Shown here: positions 8,891-18,590 of the stretch, in pieces
Layout: each line of letters opens with the position of its first letter
Numbering within the stretch: position 1 is the first letter of the stretch
Notes under the pieces: model-generated
The model's database searches: none
Told to the model about the DNA's origin: nothing
What the model saw: only the letters and a program-made list of their open reading frames with translations
DNA from: Atopobiaceae bacterium
GTDB taxonomy: Bacteria; Actinomycetota; Coriobacteriia; Coriobacteriales; Atopobiaceae
Reading direction: 5' to 3'
Assembly: GCA_022483015.1 (NCBI GenBank)
Contig: JAKVOB010000001.1
Location: 1,946,902-2,010,901, forward strand
DNA length: 64,000 nucleotides
Made by a program: the position numbers and the translations under genes

Positions 8891-11800
8891 CTACCCCCTC
8901 CTGCGGCGCAGGACGAGGGCACCCCCGAGAAGGGCTGCAGCGGAGAGGGCAATCGGGGCCGCAGGCAGCGTCTCGTCGGCCGTCTTGGGCACGACCTGCG
9001 AATCCGTCCCCTGGACGTCGTCCGCCTCGGTGGTCGACGCCTCGGGGGTCGTGGCATCAGGCGTGTCGGGGCTCGTGGGCGTCGTGGGCGTCGTGGGCGT
9101 GGTGGGCTCCGCATCGATCTGCGTCGCCCGAAGGATGAGGACGTCGTCGTCATAGGCGGAGCTCCCCATGACGTAGAGCCATCCACCCGACGAGGCGGCA
9201 CACGAGTAGAAGATCGGCTCGTAGGCCGCCCGCTTGCCGAAGTCGACGAAGCTTGTGGCGCCATCGGACAGGACGTAGGTGTCCGCGTCCGCGAACGTCG
9301 TGTCCGTGGAGTCCGCATAGGCAAGGACACCGCTGATGATGACGCCGGCCGATGTGGAGGCAATCCCATACGTGCCATGGATTATCTTGGTCGCGGACAA
9401 GGCATCCGCCATCACGCTCGGTAACGACGACGCCAGGTCGGTCGTGGTCCAAGAGCCGCCATCGTTCGTCACGCGCGCCATGCCGCTGGTGGTCCCGATG
9501 CCCACGCTCGAGAACGACTTCCCCTGACACACGTAGATGCTCGACCCATCAACCGCGATCTTGGGCATCAGGTCCTCTGTCGCCAGGCTGGCGACGGGCT
9601 CGACCTGCCCGGACGCGAGGTCGAGCGTGGCGACATCATCCTTCTGGAGCGGCACCACGGAGGTCCCGAAGGCCGCCATACCGGAATCTTCGAACCCAGA
9701 GGCCCCTCCCACAAGGACCAACTGCCCCGAGACGTCCGCGATCGATGCCATAGGGGGAACGTTGGTGGCATCGAGCGCCTGCCAGGTGTCAGAGGCGAGG
9801 TCATACGAATAGAGGTGCGAGACGAGCGTCTTGGCCGTCCAGTCCAGCACGGCGCCGCATGCGATGACCTGTCCGTCGTGCATGGTGACCGAGAGCGAGT
9901 TGAGGGTGTCGGGCAGGTCCGCACACTGCTTCCAGGTGCCAGCCGAGGCGTCATAGCGCCAGACGTGCCGATAGCTGCCTATCTCGTTCGACGTCCCCTG
10001 GTCAGACTGGTAGTACGCCTTGAACTGGTCCTGGGTGAAGACGAGGAGCCCCCCGTCGACACCGAGCATCTGGTTGTCCATGCTCGAGTCCGAGAGTTCC
10101 GAGGGCATCGCTATGTCGCGCTCGAAGAGCGGCTTGTCGCTCGCGGACGAGAGGTCCATGAGGAACGCCTTGGTGCAGGTACCGGCAGACGTCGTCACGC
10201 TGACAGGCAGTACCCCGGACGTGAGGCCGTCGGGGGCCTTCACCACGATCTCGCCGTCGGACCACGAGACCACCTCCGCAGCCTTCGAGGCGATCGTCAC
10301 GGAGCCGGAGGATGTGAAGTCCGAGCCCTCGATCTTGACCTCGGTGGGATCAGACCCGTCCACGACCGCGGCCGTCGATATGACCGGCAAGGTCTTCTGT
10401 GCCGTCACCGAGAGGTCGATCTGACCGCCCGACGTGCACATCCCCAGGAACCTACCGTCGTATTGGTTCACATGGGACTCGACCCAGGCCACACGGTCAC
10501 GCGCGAGCTGGGCGCGCAGCTCGACGGGAGCTGCGTTATCGAGTCCCTGGTCCTTCGCCGCCACGGCGGCCGCACCGCACACCATCGGGGCGGCCATCGA
10601 TGTTCCGGACAGATAGAGGTATGGCGTCATGCTCGTACCGAGCGAGCATCGGTCGAGATAGATCGAAGGCTCCGCGGCCGTCCCATCATCCATCACCAGG
10701 ACCTCTACCGTCATCGCCCCATCGGCGTCGCGGGCGATCGTCTGACCATCCGTCAGCAAGGTGCTGGTGTCAGCGTACAGGTTCAACCACTCCGATCCGC
10801 CAGCGAAGGAGGCCGCACCTTTGTACGTGCTCCAGTCAACGGTCCCATCAGCCGCCTTCACGGCGACTCGGACCAGGATCAAGCGCGCGGTCGTATCTCC
10901 CGCTGCGCGCTGAAGGACGTCGCATCCAAACACCACGGAGTCCTCATATCCGCCCATGGGGACCTTGAGATAGGTCGCTCGGCACGAAAGGCTCCCGTAG
11001 CCGGAACTGACGTCATCGGTGGTCTGGTCGTCGTAGGCAACGCACAGGGACTGCGCTCCCTCGGCATAGAGGTCCGTGCTCCTCTGGCCCACCTGATCTG
11101 TGGCCGCAAGGGTGGTGAGATCGAAGCTCTTATAGGCCTTGATCTGGTCAGTCGTGCCCTGCTCATAGGTGTCGCTCACGAGCGGGTTCCCATCGAGCGC
11201 GGAGACGTACGTGGCCGCGCCCCTCCCCGTGGCATCCTGGGAGGCAGTCGAGAGGATACCGACACCAGGTGCCATCACGTTGGTCGTCGACTGGCCGAAG
11301 TTGTACGCGTTCAGGCCGTTCTTGTTGGTGGCATCCACCACGATTGCGTAGGGATTGTCCTTCAGAGCGGAGCTCGGCCTGGGGTTATAGCTCGAGTCGG
11401 AGCCTTCGTTGCCCGAGGAGAACACGCTCACGACGCCCTTCTCGCCCAGCTGGGTGACGAGGAGGTCGAGCGTCTTGGTGATCTCCCGGTCTCCCCAGGA
11501 GTTGTTGACGGCGACCAGGTTGAGCCCGTTGTCGACGCACTCGGAGAGATACGCATACCCACGTGCCAGCGCGGCGAGGGTCAGCGCACCGTCAGAGTTA
11601 TAGACCTTCACGCCGCAGAGCTTGACGCCGTTCGCGACACCGCTCGTCCCATAGCCGTTCCACGCGGCAGCAATGGTGCCCGCGCAATGGGTGCCATGCC
11701 CGCCTTCGTCGGTGATGTCCTTGGGGTCACCAAAGCCGGACACGTCGATGCCGTGGGGACCGCCGTCGGAGTTGTAGGTCTCCATGTCATCGAGGACCAC

Positions 11801-12622
11801 GTCCTCGAGGTCCGGGTTCGCGCAGTCGATCCCCGAGTCCATGACCGCCACCACGCCTGCGGCATTCTCCTCGCCGGTGGCGCCCCAACCAGGCGAGTTG
11901 ATGTCGAAGCCCACGTAGGACCTGCCGTCATACATGGTCGACCCGTCGTTGTCCATGGCCCACTGGCACGACGTGCCGTCCGCCAACGAGGAGGCACTCG
12001 AGAACGGGAGCCCCGTGGAGGAGCTCGTCGCCAGCTCGCCCTGGAGGGAGAGCGTCGTGGAGCTAGCGGAGCTCGTGGCCGTCGTCGCGTCACCCGTAGC
12101 GGACGTGGAAGCCTGGACCACATAGTTGGGCTCGACCATGAGGATGCGCGGGTCATCCCAGAGGGCATCGAGCATCTGCTCGCAGGTCATGTCGGGGTTC
12201 GAGATGAGGATGACCGTCACGGTCTCGTCCTCCGCGGAGGCCGCCACCGACTCGTCGGTCGCGACGGCGTAGGTCGAGGCAGTGGTGTCGAGCAGGGACT
12301 CGGAGGAAGCATCGGAGGAGGATGCGAACCAGTCGTCGACCGAGGCATACCTGCCGTACACGGTCGCCACGACCTCGCCCTGCGTGTAGTCGCCCTCGGC
12401 CAGGAGGTCGGCGATCTGCGTGTCCTTGTCGGATGTGGTCGATGTGCTAGCCGTGGTCGAGTCGGACTGCGTCTGCGCGACCGAGGTCGAGGCATCCGTC
12501 TGCGAGGAGGTCGCGTCGGCGTGGGCGCTGACCGGGACCCCGGACAGCACCAGCACCACGGAGAGCGACGAGACGAGCGACGCGCGGAGCGAGGCGGGAC
12601 GCACGAGATGACGAGTAGGCAT
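8891..12622 (-). CDS. Secreted, wall-anchored S8 (subtilisin) serine protease with IPT/TIG and Kelch-like C-terminus
   Basis: 1243 residues. A signal peptide (to about residue 36) and a Ser/Thr-rich propeptide precede the catalytic domain, which carries Asp262 (VMDSGID), His309 (GGHGTHCAG), the oxyanion Asn of NNSWGD, and Ser675 (LSGTSMAAP). An insert of about 190 residues separates the APGVGI strand from the serine, as in large surface subtilases. An IPT/TIG-like domain follows (IEGSDFTSSGSVTI), then Kelch-like repeats (WRYDASAGTWKQCADLP; YSYDLASDTWQAL). The tail is VPKTADE, a hydrophobic span and RRRR, a sorting signal that departs from LPxTG. GGGGAC lies four bases before the ATG. Likely role: extracellular proteolysis at the cell surface. 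Confidence 0.9.
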   Translation of the reverse strand: MPTRHLVRPASLRASLVSSLSVVLVLSGVPVSAHADATSSQTDASTSVAQTQSDSTTASTSTTSDKDTQIADLLAEGDYTQGEVVATVYGRYASVDDWFASSSDASSESLLDTTASTYAVATDESVAASAEDETVTVILISNPDMTCEQMLDALWDDPRILMVEPNYVVQASTSATGDATTATSSASSTTLSLQGELATSSSTGLPFSSASSLADGTSCQWAMDNDGSTMYDGRSYVGFDINSPGWGATGEENAAGVVAVMDSGIDCANPDLEDVVLDDMETYNSDGGPHGIDVSGFGDPKDITDEGGHGTHCAGTIAAAWNGYGTSGVANGVKLCGVKVYNSDGALTLAALARGYAYLSECVDNGLNLVAVNNSWGDREITKTLDLLVTQLGEKGVVSVFSSGNEGSDSSYNPRPSSALKDNPYAIVVDATNKNGLNAYNFGQSTTNVMAPGVGILSTASQDATGRGAATYVSALDGNPLVSDTYEQGTTDQIKAYKSFDLTTLAATDQVGQRSTDLYAEGAQSLCVAYDDQTTDDVSSGYGSLSCRATYLKVPMGGYEDSVVFGCDVLQRAAGDTTARLILVRVAVKAADGTVDWSTYKGAASFAGGSEWLNLYADTSTLLTDGQTIARDADGAMTVEVLVMDDGTAAEPSIYLDRCSLGTSMTPYLYLSGTSMAAPMVCGAAAVAAKDQGLDNAAPVELRAQLARDRVAWVESHVNQYDGRFLGMCTSGGQIDLSVTAQKTLPVISTAAVVDGSDPTEVKIEGSDFTSSGSVTIASKAAEVVSWSDGEIVVKAPDGLTSGVLPVSVTTSAGTCTKAFLMDLSSASDKPLFERDIAMPSELSDSSMDNQMLGVDGGLLVFTQDQFKAYYQSDQGTSNEIGSYRHVWRYDASAGTWKQCADLPDTLNSLSVTMHDGQVIACGAVLDWTAKTLVSHLYSYDLASDTWQALDATNVPPMASIADVSGQLVLVGGASGFEDSGMAAFGTSVVPLQKDDVATLDLASGQVEPVASLATEDLMPKIAVDGSSIYVCQGKSFSSVGIGTTSGMARVTNDGGSWTTTDLASSLPSVMADALSATKIIHGTYGIASTSAGVIISGVLAYADSTDTTFADADTYVLSDGATSFVDFGKRAAYEPIFYSCAASSGGWLYVMGSSAYDDDVLILRATQIDAEPTTPTTPTTPTSPDTPDATTPEASTTEADDVQGTDSQVVPKTADETLPAAPIALSAAALLGGALVLRRRRG

Positions 12623-12822
12623 GATGTCCCCGTTCGTTCAGGTTAAAAGCATCCTTAGCAGCATATCAGTCGATCAGGGAAATACCCCCCGTTATCAGCG
12701 CCGCCAAAGACAGACGGCGCGAGAGCCCTCGCGAAAGGGCCCCAAAAGAGGATGGTGCCCGTGCCGCTAGTTGGAAGTCGAAGCCACCAGTCGCCCAGAC
12801 TTGGTGCGGAATCGAGGCAGAC

Positions 12823-14040
12823 ATGCTCTACTCCAGCTTTTGCATACGTGGGACCAAGCCTCCCTTCCGGGGCATCCTCAAGTACAAGGACGAGGACGGT
12901 GTCTGGAAGCAGACCTCCGTGACCCTCGAGGCGAGGGGCAAGGCCGCGGCGAGGCGCGAGCTGCTCGAGGCCCGCGACGAGCTCGAGGAGCGGACAACGA
13001 GGGAGCTCGGCCGCGCCAGGAGGCGTAACCAGAGCGTGGGCTCGTTCATGGACGAGTACGTGGACTCGCTGGAGGGGTCGCAAGCCATCGAGCGCTCCAC
13101 CGTGACGGCCTACCGCTCCATCACCGAGCACATCCGGGAGGGCATGGGCGACATCATGCTCCTCGACCTCAGGCACGACGACATCCAGCGGTGGGAGAAC
13201 GGCCTCAACGCGCGCGGGCTCAAGCCGGCCACCGTAAGGAAGGCGCACGTGCTCCTCAAGAGCGCGCTCAAGCAGGCGGTGATGCTCGAGCGGCTGGACA
13301 GGAACCCGGCCGAGGCCGTGCGGCCGCCCAAGCTCCCCGCCTACTCCCCCAACGCGCTCGACGACGCACAGCGGCGCAGACTCATGGCGTTCCTCGACCA
13401 GGGCGCACCCACCACCACGAACCTGGCCGTGAGGATGGCCCTCATGACCGGCCTGCGGGAGGGCGAGATCTGCGGCCTCAGGTGGTGCGACGTCGACCTC
13501 GAGGCACGCACACTCTGGGCGCGGCAGGCGATAGCCCGGGACCACGGACGCTTCTACGTGAAACCGCCCAAGACCGCGGGGAGCATGCGCGACATCCCTA
13601 TGCCCGCGGACCTTGTCGGCCTCCTCGACATCAGGCGCAGGACGATGCTGGAGGGCTGCGTCGAGGCGGGTGTGCAGCTCGACGGCGGCCTGGGCCAGCT
13701 CTACGTCCTCGGGGGCGTGGACGGGTCGTTCCTGCACCCGCACGAGGTCTGGCGCCAGTGGAAGGCGATAGCGTCGTGCCTCGAGCTCATGGGCACACAG
13801 GGGCGCGTCCCCACCTTCCACGACCTCAGGCACACCTTCGCCACCGCCGCCATCGCGGAGGGCGTCGACGTGAAGACCGTGAGCTCGATCCTGGGCCACA
13901 CCAACGCCGCCATGACGCTCAACGTCTACGCGAGCGCGGACCCCACCGCCAAGCGTGCCGCCGCCGAGACCATCGGCGAGGTCATGGGCAGGAGGCCCGA
14001 GCCGACCGGCGAGGTCGTGCGGTTCAGGGTGGCAAGGTGA
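12823..14040 (+). CDS. Tyrosine site-specific integrase (element 1)
   Basis: 405 residues. There is an N-terminal arm-binding domain (GTKPPFRGILKYKDEDG), a SAM-like core-binding domain (SFMDEYVDSLEGSQ...), and a catalytic domain with the first Arg in TGLREGEICGLRW, HDLRHTFATAA (HxxR), GHTNAAMT and the nucleophile Tyr in NVYASADP. It is similar throughout to the ICE integrase at 23409. It sits where the backbone gives way to defence genes and probably belongs to an older or decayed element. I could not find its att sites: no tRNA fragment is visible near 12.65-12.82 kb. The upstream 200 bases include TTGGTGCG near 12802, similar to the ICE arm sites. Confidence 0.9.
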   Translation: MLYSSFCIRGTKPPFRGILKYKDEDGVWKQTSVTLEARGKAAARRELLEARDELEERTTRELGRARRRNQSVGSFMDEYVDSLEGSQAIERSTVTAYRSITEHIREGMGDIMLLDLRHDDIQRWENGLNARGLKPATVRKAHVLLKSALKQAVMLERLDRNPAEAVRPPKLPAYSPNALDDAQRRRLMAFLDQGAPTTTNLAVRMALMTGLREGEICGLRWCDVDLEARTLWARQAIARDHGRFYVKPPKTAGSMRDIPMPADLVGLLDIRRRTMLEGCVEAGVQLDGGLGQLYVLGGVDGSFLHPHEVWRQWKAIASCLELMGTQGRVPTFHDLRHTFATAAIAEGVDVKTVSSILGHTNAAMTLNVYASADPTAKRAAAETIGEVMGRRPEPTGEVVRFRVAR

Positions 14041-14145
14041 CGGATAAGACTCCTAACAATCGCATGACAGCAGGACGTGCCAATCGCACCGAGCGAGTCA
14101 TGAGTTGCTATGTCAAAGCTAACATGTTTCCGTTATACTATTGGC

Positions 14146-14700
14146 ATGACGAAACTCGATGACATATACGAGGCGACAGCGGACACCAGGGGCATGATTA
14201 CCTCCCAGGAGGCACGCGAACTGGGCATCTCCAACAATGAGCTCGTGCAGTTCGCCCACCGAGGCAAGCTGACACGACTCGGGCAGGGCCTCTACCGCGT
14301 CGAGTGGTACTCCCCCACCGAGGAGGACCCTTATGCCGAAGCTGTCGCGCTCGCCGGGCCGGACGCGTTCCTCTGGGGCGAGTCCGTCCTGGGGCTCCTC
14401 AAGCTGGCCCCCACCAACCCCGCCTACATCCAGGTCGCCACCACGAGGCGCGTGCGGCGCACCCTCCCGCCCCACATCCGCCTCACGCACGTGGAGGAGG
14501 GTGCCCCCGTGACGAGCTACGTCGGGATCCCCTCCCAACCCGCGGCGGATGCCATCCGCTCCTGCATGGGCCACATGATGCCCGAACGCCTCGCCGAAGC
14601 GGTCGACGAGGCCAAGCGGCTTGGACACATCACACCGGCAGAGGCCGACGACCTCCTGAGCGACCTAGGTGCTGCATGCCAAGACATTGTTTTCATATGA
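14146..14700 (+). CDS. AbiEi-type antitoxin / winged-helix regulator, orphan
   Basis: 184 residues from ATG 14146; a longer form could start at 14110. The N-terminal winged helix (GMITSQEARELGISNNELVQFAHRGKLTRLGQGLYRV) is the classic AbiEi antitoxin domain. It is followed by a domain of the DAFLWGESVLGLL...RRVRRTLPPHIRL type. In complete type IV systems AbiEi represses the operon and opposes the nucleotidyltransferase AbiEii. Here no AbiEii follows, since the next gene is on the other strand. TATACT at 14134-14139 lies only seven bases before the ATG at 14146, so the mRNA may be leaderless. It could act as a free-standing regulator or be a leftover. Confidence 0.7.
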   Translation: MTKLDDIYEATADTRGMITSQEARELGISNNELVQFAHRGKLTRLGQGLYRVEWYSPTEEDPYAEAVALAGPDAFLWGESVLGLLKLAPTNPAYIQVATTRRVRRTLPPHIRLTHVEEGAPVTSYVGIPSQPAADAIRSCMGHMMPERLAEAVDEAKRLGHITPAEADDLLSDLGAACQDIVFI

Positions 14701-14799
14701 CATAGGCCACCTCGGGGCGCCTGCCAAGGGTAACGGGCTTGACCGAGGGGCATCGCAGAGGCGGCTCAACACTACTTTTGTCTGCGGACGCGTTGAGGC

Positions 14800-15474
14800 T
14801 TAGTCCTTGAGCAACTCCGTGAGTTCTCTCACAAGAATGTCAACTGTGGTACATGGGTCACAGGTTGATGGCTTGGACAATCTCCCTACTGTCCGGTACG
14901 CTTCGCGTTCCCTACAGGCATTTGCTATAGCGAACTCGAGGTTCCCGTACTCGCCGACCAGCGAGTAGAGCCCTTCCTGGGCCTTCTTATATCCTTCGGC
15001 GCAGATGCCACGACCCTTGAATATGGCATCCAACTTGTCGCACCAGCCATTCCTCGAAAGGGCTGAATCGCAGTAATCAAAATATAGATAGAGCCAGTGC
15101 TCGAAGGATTGGTTGCTCCAAGCCACTTGATACCCATCGGCTTCGGCTAGGCTGATTGCCTCGTCAAAATTGTCAAAGTCATCTTTGTCGAAAACCACCC
15201 AAATATGCTGGTAGTCCTTACCGGGTTCACTGGCGATTCTCTCGGCTTCATGGACGAGGGCAATCGTACCCCGACCCTTTCCTTCAACTTGGACATCGAG
15301 GGTTCCTCCAAGACCTTCCTTTACCGTATTGGCTAGCTCCTCGAAGTATATGGGCTCTGTCTTTGTCCCCTCGGTAACGATGAGGTAGGACTCGGGGCTA
15401 ACAGACTGAGTCCCCGCTTTGCGCCGGGGAACTTTTTTAGACCGCCGCTTCTTGAAGAGGTCATCGCTTCCCAT
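14800..15474 (-). CDS. RloB-family TOPRIM-like nuclease, AbiLii-like defence effector
   Basis: 224 residues. A basic start (KKRRSKKVPRR) leads to the RloB signature: LIVTEGTKTEPIYFEEL (TOPRIM-like Glu), WVVFDKDDFDNFDEAI (acidic DxD), and WSNQSFEHWLYLYFDY. By family knowledge RloB/AbiLii is the effector of two-gene abortive-infection systems (AbiL, related in plan to PARIS), paired with an ATPase that holds it in check until phage infection. It starts one base after the stop of the ATPase gene, so the two are co-translated. The DNA is less GC-rich than the backbone, which suggests transfer. Its exact nucleic-acid target is unknown. Confidence 0.85.
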   Translation of the reverse strand: MGSDDLFKKRRSKKVPRRKAGTQSVSPESYLIVTEGTKTEPIYFEELANTVKEGLGGTLDVQVEGKGRGTIALVHEAERIASEPGKDYQHIWVVFDKDDFDNFDEAISLAEADGYQVAWSNQSFEHWLYLYFDYCDSALSRNGWCDKLDAIFKGRGICAEGYKKAQEGLYSLVGEYGNLEFAIANACREREAYRTVGRLSKPSTCDPCTTVDILVRELTELLKD

Positions 15475-15475
15475 A

Positions 15476-16723
15476 TCATTCCTCCACTCCAGCGGCTCTG
15501 GTCAATAGAGGAATCCCAGAGAACACACCACTCAGGTACGAGGAGCCGAATGAGGCATCGTTTCTTACCTTGTATTCTGAGAGCGAGTGCATGCTTGAGA
15601 CGCCGCTCCCATCTTTGTCGACGAGCCAGATCTGGTCGCGACGCAGATATTTCCGATCGAGGAGAGTCACATCATGGGCAGTGAAGATGAGCTGACCCAC
15701 CGCATTATCCCCTTGAAACATCTTGAGGATATAGTGGAGCAGCAGCGGATGCAGCTCCGCATCAAGCTCATCGATGAGGAGTGCGACATCATGCTCAAGG
15801 ACAATCTTGAGATACCTGTAAAGGGCGATAAGTTTGAGTGTGCCGTCCGATTCGATACTAAGCCGCGCCGTATAATCAATCCCGTCAGGACCTTTATGGT
15901 GTGTGAGCACCTGGACATGGTCCTTGTGCCTGTCAACCGTGAACCCCGTGATGGCGACATCCACACCGTTAAGGAATTTCACAAGGCCCGCGCCTTGATC
16001 ACTCTCGAAGGAACGTGTGAAGTAGTCCATCGACAACTCATGCACCCATTCCTCGCACATGACTCCACCCACCGGAAGAACGCTGAGAACGCAGTCCGAG
16101 GCATGGGAGAATAGTTTGTTCGTGAGCGTGAGGCTGTCGAAGAAGGACAGAGCGAGAACATCGTCTGGAATCTCGCCAATGTACTTCCTACATTCTGACC
16201 GTACAGAATAGCCGAGGTTGATGGTGTTCATGTCCTTGGTGGAACGCTCGAGTACCGTCGACTGCCTTCCGGTTTCCTCGTTGGTAAAGTAAAGCCACTC
16301 GGAGGTGATTCTCTCGGCCGTGTAGGTGAAACCATAGCGATATTCACCATCAGGGCCAGAATAGGTGCCCTCGAACTCAGTCTCCTCATCCTGACCGTCG
16401 GAGGAGAACAGAAAGGGATGGTAGTTCTTCCTGAGGACATTGCCTCGTTCAGACAGGGGAAGATCCGGCTTGCCATCCCCCTCGGAGTTCTCCTGGTTTC
16501 TGAAGGACTCATCAACGATTCGGAAGAAACAACCGTAGGCCTTCACGAGTTGTGACTTGCCGGATGCGTTCGCGCCGAAGATGGCAGCCGTCTTGAGGAC
16601 TTGCTCGTTCCCTACAGTCCTGAGGTTTTGCTCATGCTCCTTATAGGAACGGACAGCACGCATGTCAAAAATGGTCTCGTCACGATAGGGGCCAAAGTTC
16701 TTGAACGAGAACGTTAACAGCAT
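15476..16723 (-). CDS. RloA-family AAA/ABC-type ATPase, AbiLi-like defence sensor
   Basis: 415 residues. LLTFSFKNFGPYRDETIF is the start of SMC/OLD-like ATPases. Walker A is GANASGKS, the long middle region is typical of AAA_15/AAA_21, Walker B is VALLIDELDAELHP, and the H-loop is IFTAHD. GGAGG lies seven bases before the ATG. It is the first gene of a two-gene operon with the RloB protein (one base between them), the AbiL/RloAB arrangement. By analogy it senses a phage trigger and releases the nuclease. It lacks a fused TOPRIM, so it is not a one-gene OLD nuclease. Confidence 0.87.
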   Translation of the reverse strand: MLLTFSFKNFGPYRDETIFDMRAVRSYKEHEQNLRTVGNEQVLKTAAIFGANASGKSQLVKAYGCFFRIVDESFRNQENSEGDGKPDLPLSERGNVLRKNYHPFLFSSDGQDEETEFEGTYSGPDGEYRYGFTYTAERITSEWLYFTNEETGRQSTVLERSTKDMNTINLGYSVRSECRKYIGEIPDDVLALSFFDSLTLTNKLFSHASDCVLSVLPVGGVMCEEWVHELSMDYFTRSFESDQGAGLVKFLNGVDVAITGFTVDRHKDHVQVLTHHKGPDGIDYTARLSIESDGTLKLIALYRYLKIVLEHDVALLIDELDAELHPLLLHYILKMFQGDNAVGQLIFTAHDVTLLDRKYLRRDQIWLVDKDGSGVSSMHSLSEYKVRNDASFGSSYLSGVFSGIPLLTRAAGVEE

Positions 16724-16834
16724 AATATACCTCCACCCGCGCTCTCATGCTACTTTTTGTGAGCTTATCACAGATTACAAGGTGTAGTCGATACCTTCTG
16801 AATCAAAGGACTGATTGTATGGAGAAAAACTGGC

Positions 16835-17454
16835 TTAAGTGTCATTCACTATTCTGTTCCGGCACAAGCAGCAGTACGTAAGGGCATCATCGATGTCCAC
16901 GGTGCTACGTGCTGGGACGTTGTTCACGCGTGACATTAGGGAAAGGTTCCAGCAAGTGCTGTACAACCTATCATGATTGAAGTAATCCACGAATGCCGGG
17001 AGACCCACGGGCCTCTCGGCATTCGTCACATATGGGCGACGTAGCCCTGCTCGCGGGAGAGCACCTGGCCCTTCCTCTTGACCTTGTCGCTTTGCGGGAG
17101 TTGTAGGACCTGGTGAACACGCTCCGCTCGTGCCAAGTGCATCGATGAAGGTCGAGGCCTCAAAGCTTGCTTCGATGTCGATCATAACTTCATGAGTGAC
17201 AATGCCCCAGGTGATGCGAATGCTGTACAGATTGCCACAAGTGCCTCGTGCTCGCGGCACACCATGTGCCAGGCCGCGAGATTTCATGCCTCCACCCAGC
17301 AGAAGGCACAACAGCCCATCGGAGTGAGCCGTGCGTTGGGATGTTGGGACATGGAAGGGCTCCCTCCGACTGCAAATCTAGACAATCCACAGCTTCGGGA
17401 AGCCCTCCAGTTTGTCACTCTCCATTCTGTAAACAATGTCCTGGCGTACGACAG
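16835..17454. other. Gene-poor stretch with degenerate fragments
   Basis: No credible intact gene. On the minus strand one frame contains AFVDYFNHDRLYSTCW, which faintly recalls the C-terminal YINYYN.R motif of IS3/IS150 transposases; the rest of that frame has no recognisable domain. Probably a decayed insertion element. Confidence 0.3.
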
Positions 17455-17664
17455 CTAGCCGACTGAAGAAGCAACTCTACGATGACAGTTTGGGCATCCG
17501 GACCCAGCGCTGCGCGAATCCACTCGAGCCGCCCACTCATGGCCGCAGATTGGGCATGTCCACCATACTTTCCGGTTTGAATGACCAGAAACATCGGACG
17601 GAGTCAGCGATCCATTCCTTTTGCTATTCCACTCCATTGCAAGAATGGGAAAAACATCGGAAAG
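17455..17664 (-). pseudogene. Zinc-ribbon (DUF4379-like) protein, 5' end lost to an IS insertion
   Basis: Open on the minus strand from the IS boundary to a stop at 17455. FPILAMEWNSKRNG, then GSLTPSDVSGHSNRKVWW, CPICGHEW and GCPNCHRR match one repeat unit of DUF4379 treble-clef/zinc-ribbon proteins, often seen beside restriction or defence genes. The frame runs straight into the left end of the IS3 copy at 17665 with no start codon of its own. No matching 5' half appears beyond the other IS end. Confidence 0.65.
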
Positions 17665-17694
17665 TGATGTGACCCGCCGATCTTGGACATGTTC

Positions 17695-18590
17695 CTAGGC
17701 CAGCCGCTGGTCGGCCAACCTGTATTCTACAGGGGCGAGACCTCCGAGTGGCCCCCTGATCCTGTCGGTGTTGTACCAGACTATCCAGGCATCGAGGTCC
17801 CTGGCGAACCTTTTGGGCTGTGTGTAGTCGGAGCCGTCGGAGAACTCCGTCTTGAGCCTGCCGAAGAAGCTCTCGGCCGGCGCGTTGTCGAGGCAGGTCG
17901 CCTTCCTCGACATCGACTGCGTGCGGCCCAGCGACGCCAGCCTGTCGCGCCATCGGGGTGTCTGGTACTGGAACCCCTGGTCGGTGTGTATCACGGCCCC
18001 GCTTTCCTGGAGCCTACCGGCGGCATCGGCGAGCATGCCGAGCGCGGACTCGACGTCGGGGCCGGGACCGATCCTCCAGGAGACGACCTCCCCGTTGTAG
18101 AGGTCGATGAGAGGCGAGAGGTAGACCCGCCTGTCACCGACGTTGAACTGGGTGATGTCGCTCACCAGCCTGCACATGGGCACCTCCTCCGTGAAGTGCC
18201 TCTCGAGGAGGTTCGGGGCCACCCTACCCACGGTGCCCCTGTACGAGTTGTACCTGCTCTTCCGCCTGCCCCTCGCCCGGAGTCCCTCTGCACGCATGAT
18301 CTTCGCCACGGTCTTGCGGTCGATCCGCAAGCCGTAGTCCCTCTCCTGCGCCAGCGTCACCCTCCGATAGCCATAGGCCCCGCGCGATTCCCCGAACACC
18401 GAGCGGACCAGCGGTCGGACGGCGGCATGGCGGTCGACCGCCGAGTGCGAGGCACGATAGTAGAAGGTCGACCTGGGAAGCCCTACGTAGGCAAGGAGCG
18501 CCCCGAGCGGGAAGTCACGCCTCAAGGCCCGGACAACCGCTACCTTCTCCGCGGTTGGTGCCGCTCCGACCTCAAGGCCTCTAGTTTTTT
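17695..18590 (-). CDS. IS3-family transposase OrfB (DDE integrase), copy 1
   Basis: Begins at the frameshift site; it is made as the C-terminal part of an OrfAB fusion by -1 slippage. The DDE triad is intact: LVSDITQFNV, VIHTDQGFQYQ and NAPAESFFGRLKTE. STFYYR and GAYGYRRVTLAQE form the HTH_21/N-terminal rve region. The tail WIVWYNTDRIRGPLGGLAPVEYR is standard for IS3. It catalyses excision as a circle and reinsertion. Confidence 0.9.

Noticed and set aside
9815-12646. 943-codon frame opposite the subtilase
   Set aside because: Composition typical of antisense frames in GC-rich DNA. The minus strand has the catalytic triad and signal peptide.
13191-14162. 323-codon plus-strand frame inside the first integrase
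   Set aside because: An alternative frame of the integrase gene with Arg/Pro-rich shadow composition.
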